Both the position numbers and the translations under genes were made by a program. From positions 3,224,001 through 3,288,000 of the forward strand of contig NZ_JAVDXW010000001.1 in the NCBI RefSeq assembly GCF_031458135.1: 64,000 bases of DNA, written 5' to 3'. The notes beneath the pieces were generated by a model. The model was given only the letters and a program-made list of their open reading frames with translations. It did no database searches and was not told the DNA's origin. The stretch is from Haloactinomyces albus (lineage in GTDB: Bacteria > Actinomycetota > Actinomycetes > Mycobacteriales > Pseudonocardiaceae). This document shows positions 52,317-60,133 of this stretch, piece after piece (position 1 is the first letter of the stretch; every line of letters begins with the position of its first letter).

Positions 52317-53678
52317 ATGCCTTCAATCGATGCCATCCGGGAGTTGACACGTCAGCTCGCGGAGATGTGGGGAAGCAGCCGAGTTCATCTGCCCGGAGAC
52401 CGTGAGTACGCCGATGCCTCGCGATTGTGGAACGCCGCCGTGGCGGTGCGTCCCGCACTGGTCGTACGCCCCCGCAGCAGCGCGGAGGCAGCGACCGCAG
52501 TCACCCTGGCCCGGGGGGTCGGCGTTGGCCTTTCCGTACGTGGCGGTGGCCACGACTGGGCCGGCCGCGCGCTGCGCGAGGAAGGACTCGTCCTCGACCT
52601 CGAACATCTGCGCGACGTGCACATCTCGGGCGACGCGGCTCTGTTCGGCGGTGGAAGCCGCGCCGTCGACGTCGTGGAAGCTGCCGCGTCGCACGGCATG
52701 AACCTCGCCACAGGCACCGCAGGTGTCGTCGGTATGGCCGGGCTCTCCCTCGCCGGGGGGTACGGTCCGCTCACCGGCACGGCCGGCCTGGCAGTCGACA
52801 ATCTACTCGGCGCCGAGGTCGTTCTGGCGGACGGCAGCCTCGTCTCGACCGACGACGATCCCGAACTGCTGTGGGCGCTGCGTGGCGGAGGTGGCAACTT
52901 CGGCGTGGTCACATCAATGCGCGTCCGCCTCTACCCCGACCGCGGCCTCGTCGGCGGCACGATCGTCTTTCCCTGGAACGAGGCACAGACCGTACTCGCC
53001 CGCTACGCGGAACTGATCGACGGCGCACCTGACGGACTGAACGTCCTGATCGAGATGACCTGGATGCCCGACCTCGGACCCTGCCTCCTCGCGGTGCCCA
53101 CCTGGTCGGGGCCGCCACAGGAAGCGGAGACTGCCCTCGCCGCCGTGGAACGACTGGGCACACCGGTGGCCAACACGCTTGCCCCGACCTCCCAGAAGGA
53201 TCTGCTCGCACAGTTCGATCAGCACGTCCCCAACGGGATGCACTGGGACATCCGCACCCGCACCGTCGCCACTCTCACGTCCGAGCTCATCGCACTGCTC
53301 TCCGCCTGGATCGAGGAGCGCCCAGGGCCGGGAGCGGGAATCGGGCTGCGCCCGCTCCACGGGGCTGCTGCACGTGTCGGCGCCGATGACACCGCCTTCG
53401 GCCGCCGCGACAGCCACGTCGTACTCGAGATCTCCGCCGGCCGCGGGCCGGACGAAGACCCGGAGCCGTACCGGAAGTGGGTCGACGGCGTGAGTGCCGA
53501 CGTGGCCTCCCACGCCCTCCCCGGCGGCTACCCGAACTTCCTCGTCCCGGGGCAGCACGAACAGATCGCCCACGCGTACGGCAGCCACGCGGACCGGCTC
53601 GTGGCCGCCAAAGACACCTACGACCCGGACCGCGTCTTCACCGCCACCCCACTTCCCTTGCTCGACGTGCCCGCGTAA
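52317..53678 (+). CDS. BBE-type FAD-binding oxidoreductase
   Basis: Protein of 453 residues of the berberine-bridge/6-hydroxynicotine oxidase family. The PCMH FAD domain shows VVRPRSSAEAATAVTLARG, VRGGGHDWAGRAL (the His that usually binds FAD covalently), and GLSLAGGYGPLTGTAGLAVD; no Cys is at the second covalent position, so FAD is probably singly attached. The C-terminal BBE segment has KDTYDPDRVF. No signal peptide. Substrate unknown; such enzymes oxidise alcohols, sugars or alkaloids using O2. ATG 52317 has GGAGAAG upstream. It stands between degraded genes on both sides. Confidence 0.88.
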   Translation: MPSIDAIRELTRQLAEMWGSSRVHLPGDREYADASRLWNAAVAVRPALVVRPRSSAEAATAVTLARGVGVGLSVRGGGHDWAGRALREEGLVLDLEHLRDVHISGDAALFGGGSRAVDVVEAAASHGMNLATGTAGVVGMAGLSLAGGYGPLTGTAGLAVDNLLGAEVVLADGSLVSTDDDPELLWALRGGGGNFGVVTSMRVRLYPDRGLVGGTIVFPWNEAQTVLARYAELIDGAPDGLNVLIEMTWMPDLGPCLLAVPTWSGPPQEAETALAAVERLGTPVANTLAPTSQKDLLAQFDQHVPNGMHWDIRTRTVATLTSELIALLSAWIEERPGPGAGIGLRPLHGAAARVGADDTAFGRRDSHVVLEISAGRGPDEDPEPYRKWVDGVSADVASHALPGGYPNFLVPGQHEQIAHAYGSHADRLVAAKDTYDPDRVFTATPLPLLDVPA

Positions 53679-53830
53679 CGCGCCAGCCCCGTCATGTTCT
53701 TCGCGGTCCGCAAGTGGCCTGCTCGTCGGTCCGGACCGCGTCATCGCGAGCACCGACTGCGGTTTCGGGACCTTCGTCGGCTTCGGCCGTGCCGTATGAG
53801 ACATGTTCTGACAAGGAAGATTCGGTTGCT

Positions 53831-54362
53831 TCAGCTGAGGTCCGCGAGCCGGGAGTGCAAACGGACCAGGATGAGGAGCCCAATGACCGTGATGATCAGA
53901 GCGGCGGTGATGATCGCCGCCCATTCGCCGCCGGCCCAGAGGGGGCCGGCGAGGGCGGAGCCGATCGCGCCGCCGAGGAAGTTGCTGACGACGACTGCGG
54001 TGTTCAGCCGGCTGCGGGCGGAACCGGGCAGCGAGATCATGCAGGTCTGCGACAGCACGAGATCGGACTGGAAGCCGACGTCGAGGATGACCACCACGAT
54101 GGTCAGTGCGACGATGGAGTGCTGCGCAAGCCATACCCCCACCGGGCAGACGCCCACCGATGCGAGGGCGAGGCCGTTGGCGCGCACGGGACCAGCCGCG
54201 ATCGTGGTGCACACCGGGCCGACCAGGCGCGGGTAGGAGATCCGTTCACCGCGCTCGAGAGGTGGGGTGATCGCGCGCAGCACCCCGGCCAGGATGAGGG
54301 CGATGATCAGGTAGATCGCCCGCCAGCCGAGCAGGTCGGCGACCAGGCCTTCCCCCGCGCGG
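53831..54362 (-). pseudogene. MFS transporter remnant with internal deletion
   Basis: The frame joins a middle MFS segment (LVADLLGWRAIYLIIALILA) directly to the last membrane helices (HSIVALTIVVVILDVGFQSD, SRLNTAVVVSNFLGGAIGSA). The N-terminal helices and about three middle helices are missing. It would not make a full 12-helix transporter. Its 5' end abuts the MmyB-type fragment. Confidence 0.7.
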
Positions 54363-54380
54363 GGCGGGAAGTACCGTCGA

Positions 54381-54821
54381 ATGCATGACACCCGCTTGGA
54401 CGTCCTGGCAGCCGACCAGCTCGGGTGGGCGGTCCACCCGCACGCGCAGGAGGCCGAGGGCGGCACGTTCAACCCCCTGAAGTTCCAGCTCCTTGACCCG
54501 CGAGCACTGACGTTCTACCGGGAGTGGGAGCTGTCCACGAACAACGCGGTCGCGTTGTTGCGCGCCGCGGCCGGACGCGACCCCGGGGACGAAGGCATCA
54601 TCCAGCTCGTCGGTGAGCTGTCCACGCACAGCGAGCGTTTCCGGCAGTTGCGGGCCTGCTCGCATAACGTGCTGCGCTCCCGCGAAGGCGTCAAGAGATA
54701 CCGGCACCCTCTGGTGGGCGAGATCGATTTCGATTTCGCGTCGTTCGACGTGTCCGGCGAGCCCGGCTTGCGAGGGCAGGCCTTCGATACGACCACTCAT
54801 CACCAATCCCGATGGGAGTGA
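54381..54821 (+). pseudogene. MmyB-like regulator lacking its HTH domain
   Basis: The 146-residue frame matches the C-terminal MmyB-like ligand-binding domain of actinobacterial XRE regulators (RLDVLAADQLGWAVHPHA, PLKFQLLDPRALTFYREWEL, EGVKRYRHPLVGEIDFDFAS). The N-terminal helix-turn-helix is absent; the first codon falls exactly where the MFS remnant ends. It therefore looks truncated by a deletion that fused the two remnants head to head. Confidence 0.65.
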
Positions 54822-55447
54822 AGTTGGCGACAACGCTAGTCAACGCCCGGATCTTCGACGGCAGCACGGTGCGGCAAGAACGATCCCTCACCATGAACGA
54901 CGGAGTGATCACTGCGATCGGCTCCGAGCCCGCCGCCCTCGACACGGTCGTGGACGCCGGTGGCGCAATGGTGCTGCCCGGTTTGATCGACAACCACGTC
55001 CACACCACTGTCGAGGAGTTGGGCACTGCGCTGCGATTCGGGGTTACTACCGCGCTCGAGATGCAGGGGTCCTGGACCCCGAGCAGCGTGCGGCCGTCGC
55101 CGCCGATCCCGAGGTCGCAGACCTCAGGTCGTCCCTCACCGGCCTCATGGCGAAGGACGGTCACCCCAGTCAGATCATCAAGGCTCACGACAGTCCGCAC
55201 GGTGACGGGTGGTCGATGCCCTCAGCGTCCACACCGGACGAAGCCGCGTCACTGGTCGCGGCACAGGTGGCCGACGGCGCGGACTGCATCAAAGTGATGA
55301 TCGAAGAGGGCACGGTCCCGGTGCATCCAGGACTTCCGGTGATGACGACCGACACGCTCCGTGCCGGCGTCGACCAGGCGCACCAACTGGGGAAGACGGT
55401 CATCGCTCACGCGATGACCGTCAAGGCCACAGAGCAAGCGTTCATCA
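54812..55447 (+). pseudogene. Amidohydrolase, frameshifted and truncated
   Basis: The first frame reads ATTLVNARIFDGSTVRQERS and VLPGLIDNHVHTTVEELG, the usual amidohydrolase start with HxH. Near 55065 the homology moves to another frame (VLDPEQRAAVAADPEVADLR, ADCIKVMIEEGTVPVHPG with the carbamylated-Lys region, KTVIAHAMTVKATEQAF). The last third, with the remaining His and Asp ligands, is lost where a transposase-like fragment begins. Confidence 0.7.
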
Positions 55448-55451
55448 CGAG

Positions 55452-55562
55452 ATGCAGCTGCTCGTCGGGACCGGGCGGCCGGTGGGCCTCCTGCCTGACC
55501 GCGAAGCGGTGAGGGTCGTCGCCTGGCTCGCCGAACGTCCTGGGATCGAGGTGATCTGCCGC
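55452..55562 (+). pseudogene. ISL3-like transposase fragment
   Basis: About 37 codons reading VGTGRPVGLLPDREAVRVVA then WLAERPGIEVICR, like the first catalytic region of ISL3-family transposases. Only this piece is present. It interrupts the amidohydrolase remnant. Confidence 0.5.
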
Positions 55563-55716
55563 ATCCTTGAACGTGGATGCCGGGGCCGTGCCGGGAGCGC
55601 CCCTGCGCCCGCTGCGCGACTCGATGCCGGGGGACCTTGACCGCCTTGGCGAACTCGGCGTCGAACCGCTCTTTGCCGAGGGCGCGGCCGGGGCTGCTGG
55701 TCGGCGTGCGGCGATG

Positions 55717-56307
55717 TCAGCTCCGGGCCCGAGGGCGTCCCCCCTCGGGATCGTCACTTCCTGCGCTCATCAGAATCGCGCTCGCGACGACGTCGAAGAG
55801 GCGATCGGCGCGTGGCGCGAGCGAGGGTTGATCGCCGAGCCACGCGAGCGTGGCCACCAGCGCGAACAGATCCGTGCCGTCAATGTCGGTCCGCGCTACG
55901 CCCGCGTCCTGGGCACGGGTGAGGAGCCGCGCGCCGGCGGCGCGCATGGTAGAGCACGACGCATGGAGCGCGGATTCGGTGTCCTCGATGGCGGCGGCCA
56001 TCAGCGATGTCGCGCCTCGGTACTCGGTTGCGCACGCGACACAGTCGCGTAGCCAGCAAACGAGGGCGTCCTCGGGCGAGCTCGACGTCTCGAGTTCGGT
56101 TGCCTTTGCTGTCAGCTCGTCGAAGCTCGTGCGCAGCAGGGCATCGAGCAGCGCCTCGCGTGTCGGGAAGTGGCGCAACAGCGTCGCGAGCACGACACCG
56201 GCCCTGCGTGCGATGTCGCGCAGTGACACGTCGACGCCGTGCTCGGCGATGGCGGTGCCCGCTACGGCGAGCAGGTGGTCGCGGTTCCTTTTGGCGTCTG
56301 CCCGCAT
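55717..56307 (-). CDS. TetR-family regulator
   Basis: Protein of 196 residues. Helix-turn-helix: GTAIAEHGVDVSLRDIARRA then GVVLATLLRHFPTREALLDA, matching the SACE_7040-like/KstR-like arrangement in many actinobacterial TetR proteins. The C-terminal domain (about 75-190) is helical, with no obvious ligand motif. ATG 56307. It is divergent from a quinone oxidoreductase gene with three operator-like elements between them, so it probably represses that gene and itself. Confidence 0.88.
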   Translation of the reverse strand: MRADAKRNRDHLLAVAGTAIAEHGVDVSLRDIARRAGVVLATLLRHFPTREALLDALLRTSFDELTAKATELETSSSPEDALVCWLRDCVACATEYRGATSLMAAAIEDTESALHASCSTMRAAGARLLTRAQDAGVARTDIDGTDLFALVATLAWLGDQPSLAPRADRLFDVVASAILMSAGSDDPEGGRPRARS

Positions 56308-56320
56308 GGCTCCCCTTGAC

Positions 56321-56385
56321 TATCCGAACCATTGGTCCATATATTCGCACCAGCGGTCCGCTTACTCGGACCACTGATCCGAATA
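56321..56385. promoter_or_regulatory. Three-site operator between tetR and quinone oxidoreductase
   Basis: Three 18-bp related elements: TATCCGAACCATTGGTCC (56321-56338), TATTCGCACCAGCGGTCC (56342-56359), and the inverted GGACCACTGATCCGAATA (56368-56385). They share TATYCG-ACCA-GGTCC. The set fills most of the divergent promoter region. Confidence 0.75.
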
Positions 56386-56417
56386 AGCCTATCCCGCAGC
56401 GCAAGCAGGAGAGAACG

Positions 56418-57434
56418 ATGCCGACACACACGATGAGGGCGGTCCGGCTCCACGAGCACGGAGGCCCTGAGGTTCTGCGTTACGACGAGGTGCCGGTTCC
56501 CGAGGTGGGGCCGGGTGAGGTGCTCGTTCGCGTGCACGCGGCCGGAGTCAATCCTCCCGACTGGTATCTGCGCGACGGGATGTCCAATCTGCCTCCGGAG
56601 ACGAGGCCGACGTTCGATCTGCCCGTGATTCCGGGGACGGACGTGTCGGGCGTTGTCGAGGCCGTCGCCGCGGATGTGGACGCCTTCACCGTCGGTGATG
56701 AAGTCTTCGGCCTCCTTCGCTTCCCCAGTTTCGACGGTCACGCTTATGCCGAGTACGTGGCCGCGCCTGCCTCGGACCTCGCGCTCAAGCCGGCCGGTAT
56801 CGATCACGTGCACGCCGCTGGCGCGCCGATGTCCGGGCTCACCGCGTGGCAGTTCCTGATCGAGGTCGGGCACGATCACCCCTCGCCGTTCCAGGCGGCG
56901 AAGCATCGTCCGGTGCGACTCGACGCCGACGTGACGGTGCTCATCAACGGCGCCGCGGGCGGGGTGGGGCACCTCGCGCTGCAGCTGGCGGAGTGGAAGG
57001 GAGCACGTGTCATCGCGGTGGCATCGGGCGCGCACGAATCGTTCCTGGGCGAGCTCGGCGCGGACGAGTTCATCGACTACACCACGAGCCGGCCCGAGGA
57101 ACTCGTGCACGACCTCGACCTCGTTCTCGACACCGTCGGCGGCCCCGACAGCACACGCTTCCTGCGGACGCTCACCCGCGGCGGGGCCCTGTTCCCGGTG
57201 TTCTTCGGTGAGTTCGACGACGAAGAGACCGCCGAACTGGGTGTCACGGTCTCGGGTACCCAGGTTCGTTCGAACGGCGCGCAGCTCGCCGAGCTCGGAC
57301 GCCTGCTCGATGCGGGCACGGTCCGCGTTGCGATCGACAGTACGTTTCCACTCGCGGATACCCGAGCCGCGCACGAACGCGCCGCACGAGGACACATCCA
57401 AGGCAAAATCGTGCTCACGATCGCTCAGGAATGA
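56418..57434 (+). CDS. NADP-dependent quinone oxidoreductase-like (MDR family)
   Basis: Protein of 338 residues. The GroES-like domain starts MRAVRLHEHGGPEVLRYDEV and has no catalytic zinc cysteines. The cofactor site VTVLINGAAGGVGHLALQLA near residue 175 carries the AAxGGVG signature of quinone oxidoreductases. ATG 56418 has AGGAGAG upstream. It is unlike the first quinone oxidoreductase of the island (48548) in length and sequence, so the two are not recent duplicates. Probable substrates are quinones or enones. Confidence 0.9.
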   Translation: MPTHTMRAVRLHEHGGPEVLRYDEVPVPEVGPGEVLVRVHAAGVNPPDWYLRDGMSNLPPETRPTFDLPVIPGTDVSGVVEAVAADVDAFTVGDEVFGLLRFPSFDGHAYAEYVAAPASDLALKPAGIDHVHAAGAPMSGLTAWQFLIEVGHDHPSPFQAAKHRPVRLDADVTVLINGAAGGVGHLALQLAEWKGARVIAVASGAHESFLGELGADEFIDYTTSRPEELVHDLDLVLDTVGGPDSTRFLRTLTRGGALFPVFFGEFDDEETAELGVTVSGTQVRSNGAQLAELGRLLDAGTVRVAIDSTFPLADTRAAHERAARGHIQGKIVLTIAQE

Positions 57435-57609
57435 GCCGTCACCCGTCAGCCACCGCAGCACAATCCCGGTGGGAGAGGTGGATCTCGACCTTGCAGAGCA
57501 GCTCGCTGTCCGGGAGACGCTGGCACGCGACGACCACATCGTCCTCGCAAAGGTAAGCGCGCATGAACCACAGCACCTCCCAGACCGAGCGGTTGCGCCG
57601 CCCTCGGAT

Positions 57610-57909
57610 TCAGGCACGTGGGTCGCGTTCGTTGAGCGCATCGAACTTGCGCACCTGGTTGTGCATCCGAGGACCCCACTTCGTGAAGATCGCGATAACC
57701 TCTGGTGCGCTGAGGTGCCGGTCAAGCGCTTCCTGCGAGGACCACTCCTCCAGGACGGTGACAGTGCCCGTGGTTGCGTCGTCGACACAGAATGAGATGA
57801 GGATATTGCCGGGATTCGCCGCGGCGACCGGGTAGGTGGCTCGTGCGTCGGCGATGAATTCGTCGAGGTCCGCCGGGGATACCTGGACACGTCCGGCGAT
57901 GATGATCAT
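57610..57909 (-). CDS. Antibiotic biosynthesis monooxygenase (ABM) domain protein
   Basis: Protein of 99 residues of the ABM/YgiN dimeric alpha-beta barrel fold: MIIIAGRVQVSPADLDEFIA, NILISFCVDDATTGTVTVLE and WSSQEALDRHLSAPEVIAI. YgiN-like members oxidise quinols and protect from electrophiles (family knowledge). AGGGAA is upstream of ATG 57909. It is co-directional with the Old Yellow Enzyme gene 161 bp upstream. The region 57435-57609 holds no recognised gene. Confidence 0.85.
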   Translation of the reverse strand: MIIIAGRVQVSPADLDEFIADARATYPVAAANPGNILISFCVDDATTGTVTVLEEWSSQEALDRHLSAPEVIAIFTKWGPRMHNQVRKFDALNERDPRA

Positions 57910-58070
57910 GAGTATTCCCTGGGAGTGGAGCGTACGAGGCTGGGCATGACATGCCGCGCGAAGAAGTTGTGCCGCTACGCGTCTCGAGCCGGCCGCCAAA
58001 GGCCGCCGGCGGCCGCAGAGCACGGACAACCGCCTGAGCTCAGCACGCTAAGCTGCGTTGTTTGGGGGAT

Positions 58071-59144
58071 CTAGGCCGTGTGAGCGTAGGTGGGATACGT
58101 GATGTAATCGGCGTCGCCGCCCTGATACCAGGTGTCCTGGTCATCCTGTGCGATGGGGAGCCCGGAACGGAGGCGTTCGACGAGGTCTGGGTTCGCAATG
58201 AAGGAGCGGCCGAAGCTGACCAAGTCGGCGCCGAGGCCGAGCCAGTGATCTGCAGTCGTGCGGTCGGTCTTCACCGGTCCCATGGGAAGTACCGGGTTGA
58301 CGATGAGCGACCCGGCCCACTGACGGCGCAGCGCCACCAGGAGCTCCTCCTCGGCGGTTGCCTCGAGGTGGATGTACGCGAGGTCGTACCTGGCAAGTTC
58401 GGTCAGCAAGGCGGTGTAGAGCTCCAGGACAGCGCTTTCGCGCGACCCCCAGAACTCGGCGCCGGGGGAGAGCCGGATCCCGGTGCGGCCGGCGCCGATC
58501 GCTGCGACGGTCGCCTCGATGGCCTCGACCGCAAAGCGAATGCGGTTGGTGGTTGAGCCGCCGTAACGGTCGCTGCGTCGGTTTGCGCTGGATGAGAGAA
58601 ACTGGTGGATTAGGTAGCCGTTGGCGCCGTGCAGCTCCACGCCGTCGAAGCCGGCTTCCACGGCCCGTGCTCCGGCTTGGGCATAGGACTGCGCATGCTC
58701 AGGGACTTCCGCTGTCTCCAGGGCGCGCGGAAAGGGCGGGTCTTGGAGCCCTGCGGGGGTGAAAACCTTGCCCTCCGCCGGTACGGCCGAAGGGCCGACC
58801 GGCTGGTGACCGGTAGTGTCGGGATGCCCGACGCGACCTCCGTGCATGAGCTGACCAAAGATCCGCCCGCCGTTGACGTGGACGGCGTCGGTGACCTGCC
58901 GCCATGCAGTCACCTGCTTGTCGGCATGCAGTCCCGGCGTTCCGGGGTTGGCCTGGCCCACCAGGCTGGGCTGGATGCCCTCGCTGACGATCAGGCCTGC
59001 AGTTGCCCGCTGTGCGTAGTAGACCGCCATCGAGGCCGTGGGCAGGCCGCCCTCAGCGGCCCGGACCCGGGTCATGGGCGCCATCACAATGCGGTTGGGA
59101 AGATGCAAGTCGCGCAGTTCGTACCGATCGAATAGACCAGCCAT
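58071..59144 (-). CDS. Old Yellow Enzyme-family alkene reductase
   Basis: Protein of 357 residues, NemA/OPR type. FMN and active-site segments are LPNRIVMAPMTRVRAAEGGL, IFGQLMHGGRVGHPDT, VELHGANGYLIHQFLSSSAN, DRYGGSTTNRIRF and LVSFGRSFIANPDLV. It reduces activated C=C bonds (enones, nitro compounds, quinones) with NAD(P)H. The ATG at 59144 is chosen for AAGGAGAG upstream; an earlier start at 59177 adds a basic tail. It is divergent from a MerR regulator with a palindrome between. Confidence 0.93.
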   Translation of the reverse strand: MAGLFDRYELRDLHLPNRIVMAPMTRVRAAEGGLPTASMAVYYAQRATAGLIVSEGIQPSLVGQANPGTPGLHADKQVTAWRQVTDAVHVNGGRIFGQLMHGGRVGHPDTTGHQPVGPSAVPAEGKVFTPAGLQDPPFPRALETAEVPEHAQSYAQAGARAVEAGFDGVELHGANGYLIHQFLSSSANRRSDRYGGSTTNRIRFAVEAIEATVAAIGAGRTGIRLSPGAEFWGSRESAVLELYTALLTELARYDLAYIHLEATAEEELLVALRRQWAGSLIVNPVLPMGPVKTDRTTADHWLGLGADLVSFGRSFIANPDLVERLRSGLPIAQDDQDTWYQGGDADYITYPTYAHTA

Positions 59145-59204
59145 CAAGCGTTCTCTCCTTCGTGAGTCGCATTCCACTTCGGTGGGAGCGCTGTTAGGCT
59201 AGAA

Positions 59205-59222
59205 CCTGACACTGATGTCAGG
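59205..59222. promoter_or_regulatory. MerR-type operator between OYE and merR genes
   Basis: Palindrome CCTGACA-CTGA-TGTCAGG, 7-bp arms with a 4-bp centre, in the 118-bp divergent region. Its length and symmetry suit a MerR-type site lying between promoter elements. Confidence 0.7.
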
Positions 59223-59262
59223 GGCAAGGTGCGTGGTTCAACTCACGGGAAGGAAGGCTCCA

Positions 59263-59631
59263 ATGCGGATCGGTGAACTCGCCAAGGAGACGGGGGTCAG
59301 CGTGCGATCGCTGCGTTACTACGAAGAGCAGGGCCTTCTCTCGAGCCATCGCAGCGGCTCGGGGCAACGGCACTACAGCGAAGACCAGGTCGCGCGTGTG
59401 GAGTTCCTCAAACGTCTCTATTCTGCGGGCCTCTCCAGCCGCACCATCGTGGAACTCCTCCCGTGCGCTGAGTCTCCGAGCGTCGACAACTCCGACGCGG
59501 CCTTCGCGCGGATGCTGCACGAGCGCGACCGGATCAGCGACCACATCGAGAATCTGATTCGAACCCGCGAATCCTTGGACGCGCTCATCGAGGCCAATCA
59601 GGCCCACCGAGACACGCTCGCGTGTCGGTGA
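59263..59631 (+). CDS. MerR-family regulator
   Basis: Protein of 122 residues. The winged helix is [20 protein letters not shown] then [20 protein letters not shown], followed by the hinge region [20 protein letters not shown] and a coiled-coil (about 80-120). It lacks a metal-binding cysteine set and resembles enone/redox-responsive MerR proteins that control Old Yellow Enzymes. GGAAGGAAGG is upstream of ATG 59263. Divergent OYE gene and palindrome strongly suggest it regulates that gene. A degraded relative lies at 52150-52270. Confidence 0.9.
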   Translation: MRIGELAKETGVSVRSLRYYEEQGLLSSHRSGSGQRHYSEDQVARVEFLKRLYSAGLSSRTIVELLPCAESPSVDNSDAAFARMLHERDRISDHIENLIRTRESLDALIEANQAHRDTLACR

Positions 59632-59639
59632 CGCAGAAC

Positions 59640-59985
59640 AGGTATGAGCCTCGGTAACAGAAGGGGTCTGAAACCACCCTCTCGTTCTGCTCATCGGTCA
59701 GACCGCGGCGGCGCATCGCGATGCCCCGGCGGTGCAGGATCGCGCTGACGGTACGCCGTTCGATGCCGAAATGATCGCCCAGCTCGCAGACGGTCGAGCC
59801 GGGTCGGTAGCCCTCGATCAGCTGTCGCACTTGGTCGTCGTCGAGCTGGCGGGCACGCGCTGGCCGTCGCCGCTTCGGCGCCGGTGGGGCGGGCGCCGCT
59901 AGGTCGGGCAGCTCTTGCTGCAGCACTTTCAGCGCGCTGAACTGGCCTTTTGTGTTCGAGTGAGTTCCCCCAACCTCCACCGAGC
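59640..59985 (-). pseudogene. Resolvase-like HTH protein remnant
   Basis: The frame reads [40 protein letters not shown] and [18 protein letters not shown], the HTH part of small recombinase/HTH proteins common in actinobacterial mobile elements. Both the N-terminal and C-terminal parts are missing and the frame runs into sequence antisense to merR. It marks the right side of the accessory region. Confidence 0.55.
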
Positions 59986-60024
59986 AAGAGGGCCGCCGAA
60001 ACTTTCCGGCGGCCCTCTTGCTCG
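59981..60024. repeat. 18-bp perfect inverted repeat
   Basis: Arms CGAGCAAGAGGGCCGCCG (59981-59998) and CGGCGGCCCTCTTGCTCG (60007-60024) around AAACTTTC. No T-run follows on either strand. It lies between the recombinase remnant and the GGDEF/EAL gene; it could be a terminator or the end of a former element. Confidence 0.75.
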
Positions 60025-60133
60025 TGCGACTCGGCCGTTGCTGCGGGCTTCTGTAATGTGTATGAACACCCGTTGCGGTGCACTCTATGGGTATCGATAT
60101 CGCTATGACATGTCTATGCGCCACCGAGGAAAC

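Noticed and set aside
57435-57609. Short reverse frame LWFMRAYLCEDDVVVACQRL before the ABM gene
   Set aside because: Protein-like for about 45 residues but lacking a start signal and any family match; too weak to call.
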